Part shown: one piece after another, positions 46,216-55,365 of the stretch | Layout of the letters: every line of letters begins with the position of its first letter | Numbering within the stretch: position 1 is the stretch's first letter | Source of the DNA: Lutibacter flavus | GTDB taxonomy: Bacteria > Bacteroidota > Bacteroidia > Flavobacteriales > Flavobacteriaceae | Assembly (NCBI RefSeq): GCF_900188355.1 | Contig: NZ_FZNX01000004.1 | Span: 1-64,000 of the forward strand | Direction of reading: 5' to 3' | Length of the DNA: 64,000 nucleotides | Notes under the pieces: model-generated | The model's database searches: none | What the model was told of the DNA's origin: nothing | The model's input: the letters and a program-made list of their open reading frames with translations, nothing else | Position numbers and translations under genes: made by a program

Positions 46216-46979
46216 AAATAGCTCTAATTCAAGCGGATTTAATTTGGCAAAATGCTGAACAAAATCGGATCAATTTTTCAAAAAAAATTAATGCAATATC
46301 TGAACCAGTTGATTTAATTGTTTTACCAGAAATGTTTACCACTGGATTTAGTATGCAGCCTCAAAAGATTGCTGAATATATGATTGGTGATACAGTTGAG
46401 TGGATGCAAAAAATAGCTTCAAAAAAAAATACTGCAATTGCTGGAAGTGTAATTATTTCAGAAAATAATAAGTATTACAATCGGTTTTTATTTATTCATC
46501 CGTGTGGAAAAATTGAATATTATAACAAGCGGCATTTATTTACGTTGGCAGGAGAACATACGGTATATACGCAAGGAGAAGTGAAAAAGATAATTGAATA
46601 TAAAGGATGGAAAATATGTCCGTTAGTTTGCTACGATTTACGTTTTCCTGTTTGGGCACGAAATGTTGAAGAGTACGATTTACTAATGTATGTTGCCAAT
46701 TGGCCAAAACCAAGAATCTCAGCTTGGGACACTTTATTAAAAGCACGTTCAATAGAAAATATGTGCTATACAATTGGTGTGAATAGAGTAGGGAAAGATG
46801 AAAATAATTTAGAATATCCTGGGCATTGTGCTATTTATAATTGTTTAGGTGAAGAAGTAGTAAAAGCTATACCAAATAAGGAAGAGACTATAATTGCTAT
46901 TTTAGAAAAGAATCATATTTCTGAAACAAGAAATAAATTAAACTTTTTAAGCGATAAAGATACTTTTAAAATAAAATGA
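46203..46979 (+). CDS. Omega-amidase (nitrilase superfamily, YafV/Nit2-like)
   Basis: The 258-residue nitrilase-family protein shows the Glu-Lys-Cys triad: Glu43 in VLPEMFTTGF, Lys in YYNKRHLFTLAGEH and Cys in LVCYDLRFPVWARN. The FTTGFSM and VGVNRVG-like (IGVNRVG) segments match YafV/Nit2 omega-amidases, which hydrolyse alpha-ketoglutaramate and alpha-ketosuccinamate. Its start lies inside the 3' end of the aminotransferase gene (13-bp overlap, ATG at 46203), so translation is coupled. The two enzymes form one metabolic unit. Confidence 0.92.
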   Translation: MQHLKIALIQADLIWQNAEQNRINFSKKINAISEPVDLIVLPEMFTTGFSMQPQKIAEYMIGDTVEWMQKIASKKNTAIAGSVIISENNKYYNRFLFIHPCGKIEYYNKRHLFTLAGEHTVYTQGEVKKIIEYKGWKICPLVCYDLRFPVWARNVEEYDLLMYVANWPKPRISAWDTLLKARSIENMCYTIGVNRVGKDENNLEYPGHCAIYNCLGEEVVKAIPNKEETIIAILEKNHISETRNKLNFLSDKDTFKIK

Positions 46980-46999
46980 CAATAAATTTATAATAGAAA

Positions 47000-47050
47000 G
47001 TCAAATTAAGCTTGTCGAAATATTTGAAACTTCCACAAGCTCAGTTTGAC
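47000..47050. repeat. REP-like hairpin with AGCTTGT motif
   Basis: GTCAAA-tta-AGCTTGT (47000-47015) pairs with ACAAGCT-ca-GTTTGAC (47035-47050) with a small internal loop. It shares AGCTTGTCGAAATAT with the hairpin at 36353-36415. It is placed between convergent genes and may terminate both. Confidence 0.72.
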
Positions 47051-47063
47051 AATCATTAAACTT

Positions 47064-48059
47064 TTAAGTTAATGGATTTAACCATTTAAAATTATATTTA
47101 GTATCAGGAATTACAATTCGCTCTGTAATACGATACATTCTTTCAGGTAATTTCATTAAATAATCTCTGGCTTTTTCTGCTTCAGCAGTTAAACCAGTAA
47201 TTTTATCAATTTCCCAGGCAGCATTTAATTTTTTAATTATATCAACATAGTCAAAACCAGTATAAACACCAGCACGTTGTGCAACTGCTGAAAACTGATC
47301 GAACAGTGTTCCTTTTTCTTCATGTGAATGTCTTAAATACAATGCAGGCATTACAATTTTGTGTTTCATCATATGTTGAAAAGCCAACATCATTTCACTT
47401 GGATCGTGTTGAAAAATTTGACGAACAAATTCGGTATATGCTAAATGGTGACGCATTTCATCACCAGCAATAATTTTAGACATTTTAGCTAATAATTTAT
47501 GTCCGTTTTTACGTGCAATTTTTGCAACATTATTATGGGAAACATAAGTAGCTAATTCTTGAAAACTGGTGTAAACAAAGTTTTTATAAGGATCACGAGC
47601 AGTACCAATATCAAACCCATCACTTATTAAATGTTGTGTTGTTATTTCAACTTCACGCATATTAACTCTGCCAGAAAGATACATGTATTTGTTTAACACA
47701 TCACCATGTCTATTTTCTTCTCCAGTCCAAGATCTAATCCATTTTGCCCAGCCATTGTCTCCACCGTCTTTGGAATGTTGTGAAATTCCTTCAACGTCTA
47801 ATAACCAGGATTCGTAAGTTGGTAGCGCTTCTTCAGTAATGGTATCTCCAACTAATACTGTCCAAAAATCATCATCTAATTCTTTAGATAATTCTCTAAT
47901 TTCTTTCACCTCTTCAATAAATGAATCACTTTGAGAATTTGGAAGAAAATCGGTAGGTTGCCAAATTTTTTCAGGAGTTATTAAGAATTTTTCTACAAAA
48001 GTATCAATATTCTTTTCTAAGGTTAGCATCACTTCTAACCGGATATTGTGTAACGACAT
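47064..48059 (-). CDS. Acyl-ACP desaturase (ferritin-like diiron)
   Basis: The 331-residue soluble protein has the two diiron EExxH/ExxH motifs of acyl-ACP desaturases: GEENRHGDVLNKY and GDEMRHHLAY, each with a preceding helix carrying a further Glu (ALPTYE, TSFQELATYVSH). It introduces a double bond into acyl-ACP with oxygen and ferredoxin-type electrons, here probably for membrane unsaturated fatty acids. It lies 24 bp after the acyltransferase gene on the same strand, so both may be transcribed together and serve membrane lipid synthesis. Confidence 0.93.
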   Translation of the reverse strand: MSLHNIRLEVMLTLEKNIDTFVEKFLITPEKIWQPTDFLPNSQSDSFIEEVKEIRELSKELDDDFWTVLVGDTITEEALPTYESWLLDVEGISQHSKDGGDNGWAKWIRSWTGEENRHGDVLNKYMYLSGRVNMREVEITTQHLISDGFDIGTARDPYKNFVYTSFQELATYVSHNNVAKIARKNGHKLLAKMSKIIAGDEMRHHLAYTEFVRQIFQHDPSEMMLAFQHMMKHKIVMPALYLRHSHEEKGTLFDQFSAVAQRAGVYTGFDYVDIIKKLNAAWEIDKITGLTAEAEKARDYLMKLPERMYRITERIVIPDTKYNFKWLNPLT

Positions 48060-48083
48060 TTAATTTTTTTTAGTAGTAAGTCG

Positions 48084-48815
48084 CTAAACTACGGCATTTT
48101 TTATGGTATTTTCAACTTTTTCAAAAAGTTTAACAAATTCCATGGAGTCTGCTTTAATAGGTTTGTGAAGTTTAAAAGTGACTTTTACACCTATTTCTAA
48201 AGGGAACATTCCAAATTTATTAAGTTTCCAACAATTATTTATTGTTACAGGAATTACATATGCAGATGGTGCAAATTTGGTAAGCATTTTTAATCCATTT
48301 TCAGAAAACCTTTTTGGATTCCCGTCTTTGCTTCTTGTTCCTTCAGGATAAATTACAGCAGCGTAGTTGTTTTTTTCTATGTATTTTCCAAAATCTCTAA
48401 TTGCAGCTAAAGATTGACGAGGATCTTTTCTGTCTATCAATACAGAACCACCATGTGTTAAATTGTAAGAAACAGCTGGAATTCCTTTTCCCAACTCAAT
48501 TTTAGATATAAATTTTGGATGCTGTTTCTTTAAATAACAAGCAATAGGACATATATCATGCATACTTTGATGATTAGAAACAATAATTAAGGGCACACCC
48601 TTTGGAATGGGATGTTCATTAATAAATTTTATGCTGGTTCCTAAAATATAAAGAAGATAAGTAAGCGTGCAATTCATTAAATCTACAGCTAATTTATGAC
48701 CTTTATATTTTCCAAGGTTAAAACCAAGCCATTGTAGTCCATGAAAAATGAGTAATAAAATTCCATAAAAAAGGTAGAAAATGGAAGACAATATATATGA
48801 TAATACTTTTTTCAT
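48084..48815 (-). CDS. 1-acyl-sn-glycerol-3-phosphate acyltransferase (PlsC family)
   Basis: The 243-residue membrane protein has an N-terminal hydrophobic anchor (YILSSIFYLFYGILLLIFHG) and the acyltransferase motifs NHQSMHD (HX4D), GSVLIDRKDPRQS, YPEGTRSKDG and VIPVTINNCW. It acylates lysophosphatidic acid on the inner membrane. It sits between the four-helix membrane protein and the desaturase, consistent with a phospholipid synthesis group. Other PlsC-like paralogs may exist elsewhere, so I give no symbol. Confidence 0.92.
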   Translation of the reverse strand: MKKVLSYILSSIFYLFYGILLLIFHGLQWLGFNLGKYKGHKLAVDLMNCTLTYLLYILGTSIKFINEHPIPKGVPLIIVSNHQSMHDICPIACYLKKQHPKFISKIELGKGIPAVSYNLTHGGSVLIDRKDPRQSLAAIRDFGKYIEKNNYAAVIYPEGTRSKDGNPKRFSENGLKMLTKFAPSAYVIPVTINNCWKLNKFGMFPLEIGVKVTFKLHKPIKADSMEFVKLFEKVENTIKNAVV

Positions 48816-48857
48816 AAAAAAATCCCAAGCGTTTTAACTTAGGATAGATTATTAAAA

Positions 48858-49292
48858 TTAATTAGAAAACCATAAATTCCAAGGAATCATGCCAAGGATT
48901 ATTATTAGCGCAATTGTATAAAAAATACTAATTGTTTTAAATTTCGCTAAATCTGTAGTTTTCTTTTTGTGTTTTGAGAATCCAATTGTTATTAATATAA
49001 TTGAAATGATCATCATTAATGGGTGTTCAACTAATAATTTTCTTAGTTCACTGTTTTTCATAACCTCACCCATTCCAATGCCACGCATAGTTTCATAAAA
49101 TGAAGACATGTAATAGGATATAAAACCTATAATTAATTGAATATGAGAAGCAATTAATGCAAATAAAGAAATTCGTACATCTTTTGCTTCAAATTTTTTC
49201 TTTGAAGTTAAACCTAAAATTGCGTTTACAACGGCAAGAATTAATACAATTAATACTAGGTAGGCCCAATAAGAATGAATCATTTTGATCAT
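48858..49292 (-). CDS. Four-helix membrane protein, possibly cytochrome b-like
   Basis: The 144-residue protein has four predicted membrane helices (YWAYLVLIVLILAVVNAILG, LFALIASHIQLIIGFISYY, LMMIISIILITIGF, FYTIALIIILGMIPW). Each of the first three has a His at or near it (HSYWAYL, ASHIQLI, EHPLMMI), a pattern compatible with haem b ligands. Homologs in Flavobacteriaceae are often mislabelled as ribosomal protein L27 or cytochrome B. The function is not established. A minus-strand -7 element lies 24 bp upstream, and the acyltransferase follows after 42 bp. Confidence 0.72.
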   Translation of the reverse strand: MIKMIHSYWAYLVLIVLILAVVNAILGLTSKKKFEAKDVRISLFALIASHIQLIIGFISYYMSSFYETMRGIGMGEVMKNSELRKLLVEHPLMMIISIILITIGFSKHKKKTTDLAKFKTISIFYTIALIIILGMIPWNLWFSN

Positions 49293-49315
49293 AATAGTTA
49301 GTTTTTAGTTGGCTG

Positions 49316-49323
49316 CAAAAATA
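49316..49323 (-). promoter_or_regulatory. Promoter -7 element (TATTTTTG), minus strand
   Basis: The plus strand reads CAAAAATA: an exact TAnnTTTG match 24 bp upstream of the four-helix protein start, and probably the promoter of the lipid group. Confidence 0.65.
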
Positions 49324-49393
49324 GGAAATTTAAAATTAGATTATAAATAGAATATTAAATTTATTGAAATTCTAATAAGTTAATGCCCGTAAT

Positions 49394-49443
49394 TTTTTAT
49401 TCTTATTAATAACCATTTAAACAGTTATTAATAAGAATAAAAA
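49394..49443. repeat. Perfect 20-bp inverted repeat in a divergent intergenic region
   Basis: TTTTTATTCTTATTAATAAC (49394-49413) is the exact reverse complement of 49424-49443, with a 10-base loop CATTTAAACA. It lies in the 441-bp region between the divergent four-helix gene and the TonB receptor gene, about 100 bp from the first and 290 bp from the second. Confidence 0.85.
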
Positions 49444-49630
49444 TTTAAAAAGCATTTTTAGCGTTAATATTTTATTAGAATACAATTTAATATTCTTGTT
49501 AAATTAATAATCTGACAATCAATAGTATGAGTAATTATTTGATTCTTTAAATCGAAATTTGGAGCTATTTAATGAAATAGTATTAGAATTATTATTTTTA
49601 ATGATAAATATCATATTCACAATTATTTAT

Positions 49631-49665
49631 GGCAATAAATTGATAATATGTTTTTTTTTATTGCC
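49631..49665. repeat. 9-bp inverted repeat upstream of the TonB receptor
   Basis: GGCAATAAA (49631-49639) pairs with TTTATTGCC (49657-49665) across 17 bases. It ends about 70 bp before the receptor start and could be an operator. Apart from this, the 20-bp hairpin and an imperfect -7 (TATTTTG near 49694), I see nothing else in 49324-49733. Confidence 0.5.
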
Positions 49666-49733
49666 TGTTTTACAAATAATTAGAAAAAAATTGTATTTTG
49701 CGACCATGTTAATCAATATTATATAAAGAAATT

Positions 49734-52619
49734 ATGAAGAAATTATTAAGTTTTTTTGTTGCTCTTTTTATTGGATCTGTGATGATTGCTCAAACATCAG
49801 TTTCAGGTACTGTAAAAGAGGCTAAAACTGGTCAACCTATTCCAGGCGCCAATATTAAAGTTGTAGGAAAATCTATTGGAACTACAACTGATTTTGATGG
49901 GAACTTTTCATTGAAAATTGCCCAAAACCCGCCTTTCTCAATTGAGGTTTCATTAATTGGTTATTCTTCAGCAGAAGTTGAAATTACACAAAATAATCAA
50001 GAATTAAATATTGCCTTAGATGAGTCTGCTACGGCGTTAGATGAAATTGTTGTTTCAGCATCTAGAACTCCTGAACGTATTTTGGAGTCGCCAGTTACTA
50101 TTGAAAGGATGGATATAAGAGCAATTAAAAACACCTCTTCGCCTACTTTTTATGACGGTTTAGAAAATTTAAAAGGGGTAGATGTTAATACAAATAGTTT
50201 AACCTTTAAATCTATCAATACAAGAGGTTTTGCGACGTTCGCAAATACTCGTTTTATGCAATTGGTTGATGGTATGGATAATTCTTCACCAGCTCTTAAT
50301 TTTAATTTAGGGAACCTTTTAGGAATGTCTGAATTAGATGTAAATACGGTAGAATTACTTCCAGGAGCGTCTTCTGCATTATATGGTGCAAATGCTTTTA
50401 ACGGAATTTTATTTATGACAAGTAGAAATCCTTTTGATTCTGAAGGGGTAAGTGTTTATGGTAAAACTGGAATAACTTCATCTGAAGATGCTGGAGATAA
50501 TAATTTTGTAGATGCCGGAATTAGACTTGCCCATAAATTTAGTGATAAGTTTGCAGCGAAAGCTTCTTTTTCTTTCTTAAAAGGAACTGAATGGTATGCA
50601 ACAGATTATAAAGATTATGATCATCTTAATAGTGCACCAGGAGAATCTACCACTATAATATCTGAAACAGGACAAACCGCATTTGATAGATTAAATGTAT
50701 ATGGGGATGAAGTTGCAATTCCATTAGATTTTAGGGGTATTGCTATTGCAAATGGAATACCAGCTCAAGTTGCAGATGCTCTAGGACTTAAAACTGAAAC
50801 GGTTTCTCGTACAGGTTATAAAGAAAGAGATTTAACTGACTATCAAGCCGAAAGCGCTAAAGTAGATATAGCTTTCCATTATAAGCCTTTTGAAGATGAT
50901 TTAGAAATTATTTACAATGCCAAATTTGGACAAGGAAATACTATTTACCAAGGAGCAAATAGATATAATATTAAAAACTTTTTTATGCAACAACACAAAA
51001 TTGAAGTTAGAAATGACGACTTTTTTGTTAGAGCTTATATGACAGACGAAGATGCTGGAGATTCTTATGATATGCGTTTTGCAGGTATTAATATGAATAA
51101 AGCATCTGCTACAGAATGGTTTGGCGTTTATGTTCCAACTTATTTAGGTGCGATTACTGGACAAATTCCTGGCGTTACAGGAGGAGATAGTTCGGTTGCA
51201 CATGCAGTTGCTAGACAAAATTCTGATGCAACTGTTACATTACAACCAGGTACTCCAGAATTTAAAGCAGCATTAAATGCTGTTGCTTCAGATCCGGATT
51301 TAGAAACAGGTGCTAAATTTCAGGATAATACAAGAATATATCATGCAGATGCTAATTATAACTTTCATAAGTTAGTTGATTTTGCAGATATTCAAGTAGG
51401 TGGTTCTTATAGAATATATTCTTTAAACTCTAGTGGAACCATTTTTACAGATTATGACGGTGCAATTGATTATAATGAATATGGTATGTATACACAAATT
51501 CAAAAGAAATATTTAGATGACAGATTAAAATTTACAGGTTCTATTCGTTATGACAAAGCTAAAAACTTTGATGGAAATGTATCACCTAGAATTTCATTAT
51601 CTTATTCATTGGGAGAAGGAAAAACTAGAAACTTAAGAGCGTCTTTCCAAACAGGATTTAGAAACCCAACAACACAAGACCAGTATATCGGTTTAGATGC
51701 CTCACAAGCTATTTTAGTCGGTTCTGCACCAGACAACTTGGATAGATATACTTCTAATCCAAAACCTAATAGCGGAACAGCACAACAATTAGGGTTTCCT
51801 GATACAGTACAATTAAGCGGTAGGTCTGCGTATGAAAATGCTTTTACATTAGCATCTCTTCGTGCATTTGGCGCAAGTGCTGAAGATGGTACTATAAACC
51901 CAGAATTATTAAAAGCTGGTAATTTTGATTATGTAAAACCTGAAAAAGTTACTGCTTATGAAATTGGATACAGAGCAGGATTTGGTAGACTTTCTTTAGA
52001 TGCAAGTGCTTACTATAACAAATACGAAGATTTTATTGGAAATAAAACAGTTGTGGTACCACATTATGGGAAAGTTGATTTTTCTGACATTGTTCCACTA
52101 CCGGCACAATTGGGAGGTCCAACTCCAGCAGCATTAATTGCAATTGGTAATGGTGATTGGCAACCATTTCAAGTGTATACAAATTCAACTGCTGATATTA
52201 CCTCTTATGGAGGTAGTATTGGGGTTTCAACCAAAGTTGCTGGAAATTATAGTTTAGGTTTAAGTTATACATATGCTAAATTTGATTTTGATCAGGCAAG
52301 TGATCCAGATTATGAAGCAGGGTTTAATACACCAGAAAATAAAGTGAAATTTTCTATTGGAAATACTGACCTAATAGAAAATTTAGGATTTAATGTGAAT
52401 GTTCGTTGGAGTGATGAATACTTCTGGCAATCTTCATTTGTAGATGCTGTAATAGATGCAAGAACTGTAGTTGATGCTCAAATTAATTATACGGTTCCTA
52501 AATGGAAGTCTACTTTTAAAATAGGTGGAGCCAACTTAGGAGGTCAAGAATATTTAAGTGCACCAGGTAATGGTAAAATAGGATCACAATATTTTGCTTC
52601 TTGGACAATTAATCCATAA
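49734..52619 (+). CDS. TonB-dependent receptor
   Basis: The 961-residue receptor has a signal peptide (about 1-19, VMIAQ), a CarboxypepD_reg-like domain (about 20-105; VSGTVKEAKTGQPIPGANIKVVG), a plug domain (about 115-235; ALDEIVVSASRTPERILESPVTIERMD, VELLPGASSALYGANAFNG) and a 700-residue barrel. The ending YFASWTINP is typical. No SusD partner, iron-box motif or substrate gene is adjacent, so the ligand is unknown. The long region upstream with two inverted repeats suggests regulated expression. A strong terminator isolates it from atpD. Confidence 0.9.
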   Translation: MKKLLSFFVALFIGSVMIAQTSVSGTVKEAKTGQPIPGANIKVVGKSIGTTTDFDGNFSLKIAQNPPFSIEVSLIGYSSAEVEITQNNQELNIALDESATALDEIVVSASRTPERILESPVTIERMDIRAIKNTSSPTFYDGLENLKGVDVNTNSLTFKSINTRGFATFANTRFMQLVDGMDNSSPALNFNLGNLLGMSELDVNTVELLPGASSALYGANAFNGILFMTSRNPFDSEGVSVYGKTGITSSEDAGDNNFVDAGIRLAHKFSDKFAAKASFSFLKGTEWYATDYKDYDHLNSAPGESTTIISETGQTAFDRLNVYGDEVAIPLDFRGIAIANGIPAQVADALGLKTETVSRTGYKERDLTDYQAESAKVDIAFHYKPFEDDLEIIYNAKFGQGNTIYQGANRYNIKNFFMQQHKIEVRNDDFFVRAYMTDEDAGDSYDMRFAGINMNKASATEWFGVYVPTYLGAITGQIPGVTGGDSSVAHAVARQNSDATVTLQPGTPEFKAALNAVASDPDLETGAKFQDNTRIYHADANYNFHKLVDFADIQVGGSYRIYSLNSSGTIFTDYDGAIDYNEYGMYTQIQKKYLDDRLKFTGSIRYDKAKNFDGNVSPRISLSYSLGEGKTRNLRASFQTGFRNPTTQDQYIGLDASQAILVGSAPDNLDRYTSNPKPNSGTAQQLGFPDTVQLSGRSAYENAFTLASLRAFGASAEDGTINPELLKAGNFDYVKPEKVTAYEIGYRAGFGRLSLDASAYYNKYEDFIGNKTVVVPHYGKVDFSDIVPLPAQLGGPTPAALIAIGNGDWQPFQVYTNSTADITSYGGSIGVSTKVAGNYSLGLSYTYAKFDFDQASDPDYEAGFNTPENKVKFSIGNTDLIENLGFNVNVRWSDEYFWQSSFVDAVIDARTVVDAQINYTVPKWKSTFKIGGANLGGQEYLSAPGNGKIGSQYFASWTINP

Positions 52620-52641
52620 TTTAAGTTAAAAATAGATTATA

Positions 52642-52680
52642 AAACAAACGCCCTAAATTTTTAGGGCGTTTGTTTTTTTT
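52642..52680 (+). terminator. Terminator after the TonB receptor
   Basis: AAACAAACGCCCTAAA-TT-TTTAGGGCGTTTGTTT with a long T-run. Confidence 0.93.
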
Positions 52681-52721
52681 AAAAAACTCTAATTATTTTT
52701 TTTAAAATAAAATCAAAGAAC

Positions 52722-52729
52722 TATCTTTG
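52722..52729 (+). promoter_or_regulatory. atpD: atpD promoter -7 element (TATCTTTG)
   Basis: Exact TAnnTTTG match; predicted leader of about 55 bases before atpD. Confidence 0.72.
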
Positions 52730-52787
52730 CACTTCGAAAAAAGAGGTTAAACTAAAAAGATTAAATATCTAAAATATAAATAGTTAA

Positions 52788-54299
<1,512 letters not shown>

Positions 54300-54303
54300 A
54301 AAA

Positions 54304-54382
54304 AGTTTTAAGTTTTTAGTGCTAAATTTTAAGTTGAATTCAACAAAAACTAATAACTAAAAACCAACAACTCAAAACTAAA
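54304..54382. repeat. Imperfect long hairpin between atpD and atpC
   Basis: The spacer is low-complexity (AGTTTTAAGTTTTTAG ... CTAAAAACCAACAACTCAAAACT) and folds back on itself around a perfect 12-bp palindrome GTTGAATTCAAC at 54333-54344. Similar degenerate spacers are frequent in flavobacterial genomes. It might attenuate transcription or protect the mRNA. Confidence 0.5.
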
Positions 54383-54386
54383 AAAA

Positions 54387-54665
54387 ATGATTTTAGAAAT
54401 AGTAACACCAGAAGCGACTTTATTACATACTGATGTTGATTTAATTTCAGTGCCAGGAGTAAATGGTGAGTTTCAAATGCTAAATAATCACGCTCCAATT
54501 GTTTCTTTACTTGTTGAAGGGAATGTTAGATTTAAAGGTGCTAATGTTAAAATTGAAGAGGAATTTGAAAATAAATTCACAAATGCCAAAGAAGAATATA
54601 GTTTAGCAATTAAAAGTGGAACAGTTGAAATGAAAGAAAATAAGGTTATTATTCTTGCAGACTAA
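54387..54665 (+). CDS. atpC: ATP synthase F1 subunit epsilon
   Basis: The 92-residue protein matches the N-terminal beta-sandwich of epsilon (MILEIVTPEATLLHTDVDLISVPGVNGEFQMLNNHAPIVSLL ordering: VTPE, DV.LISVPG..GEF..L..HAPI). It lacks the C-terminal helical hairpin of long epsilon subunits, which is usual in Bacteroidota. Epsilon forms the central stalk with gamma and modulates hydrolysis. It follows atpD and ends in a strong terminator. Confidence 0.93.
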   Translation: MILEIVTPEATLLHTDVDLISVPGVNGEFQMLNNHAPIVSLLVEGNVRFKGANVKIEEEFENKFTNAKEEYSLAIKSGTVEMKENKVIILAD

Positions 54666-54682
54666 TTTTCAAACACATATAT

Positions 54683-54717
54683 AAAAAACGCCAAGCATTT
54701 GCTTGGCGTTTTTTTTT
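54683..54717. terminator. Bidirectional terminator after atpC
   Basis: AAAAAACGCCAAGC-ATTT-GCTTGGCGTTTTTTT between convergent atpC and the outer-membrane protein gene. Confidence 0.93.
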
Positions 54718-54718
54718 G

Positions 54719-55306
54719 TTAAAATCTTTTTCCTATAAATATACCGCCTCTAAAAAAACCTTCAGGTGAAATATCACTCAAACCAAGGGTTCTTCCACCA
54801 CCAGCAAATATTTCTAATATAAAGCCATTATTATTCACCCATTTTTTACCTATAGATAAACCAAGTGCAGAATCGAAATACTCATTATTATTATTATTAT
54901 TATTATTTCTGTAAGAATCATAATATAGATCATTATCTGTTCCAAATGAAAATTTTGAGAATCCTTCTATAAATAGTCCTTTTGCACCATAATCTTGTCG
55001 GTTTAAAAAATACATTCTATAAAAAGGTGTGATTGAAAACTTTTCAAAATAAACATCATTTTCTCGAGGATTCAATAATACTGAAACACCATAGCCAGAT
55101 TGATCATTACCCACAAATTCATAACTAGCTTCAATAATACCTCCAATGGTTAATTTTGCTGCATCAATTTTAATTTCACTTAAGTGAGATGGCCCTCCAT
55201 ATCCTTTTGAGGAATTTCTATAACCTTGAGTAGAAGGTCCTCTATACCCTTGTGAAAAGGCTGATAAACTGAAAAGCAGGGCTATTGTAAATGTAATTTT
55301 TTTCAT
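54719..55306 (-). CDS. Predicted outer-membrane beta-barrel protein with poly-Asn tract
   Basis: The 195-residue protein has a signal peptide (about 1-18, SAFSQ), a short GYRGPSTQGYRNSSKGYGGPS repeat-like region, then alternating beta-strands ending in FFRGGIFIGKRF with a C-terminal Phe, as in small barrels of the DUF3575 or PorT type. A run of eight Asn (from an (ATT)8 tract on the plus strand) sits in a loop near residue 138. It is probably an outer-membrane protein of unknown function. No promoter element was clear. Confidence 0.75.
   Translation of the reverse strand: MKKITFTIALLFSLSAFSQGYRGPSTQGYRNSSKGYGGPSHLSEIKIDAAKLTIGGIIEASYEFVGNDQSGYGVSVLLNPRENDVYFEKFSITPFYRMYFLNRQDYGAKGLFIEGFSKFSFGTDNDLYYDSYRNNNNNNNNEYFDSALGLSIGKKWVNNNGFILEIFAGGGRTLGLSDISPEGFFRGGIFIGKRF
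54884..54907. repeat. (ATT)8 trinucleotide microsatellite
   Basis: Eight perfect ATT units encoding Asn8 in the minus-strand barrel protein. Length change by slippage would stay in frame. Confidence 0.9.
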
Positions 55307-55365
55307 ATTCTAAGATTTAATTAAAATGATAATTACAATAACCGAACCAAAATTTTTAAGGAATT

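Noticed and set aside
49680-49733. TATTTTG as the -7 element of the TonB receptor
   Set aside because: It lacks one T of TAnnTTTG, so it is mentioned only as imperfect.
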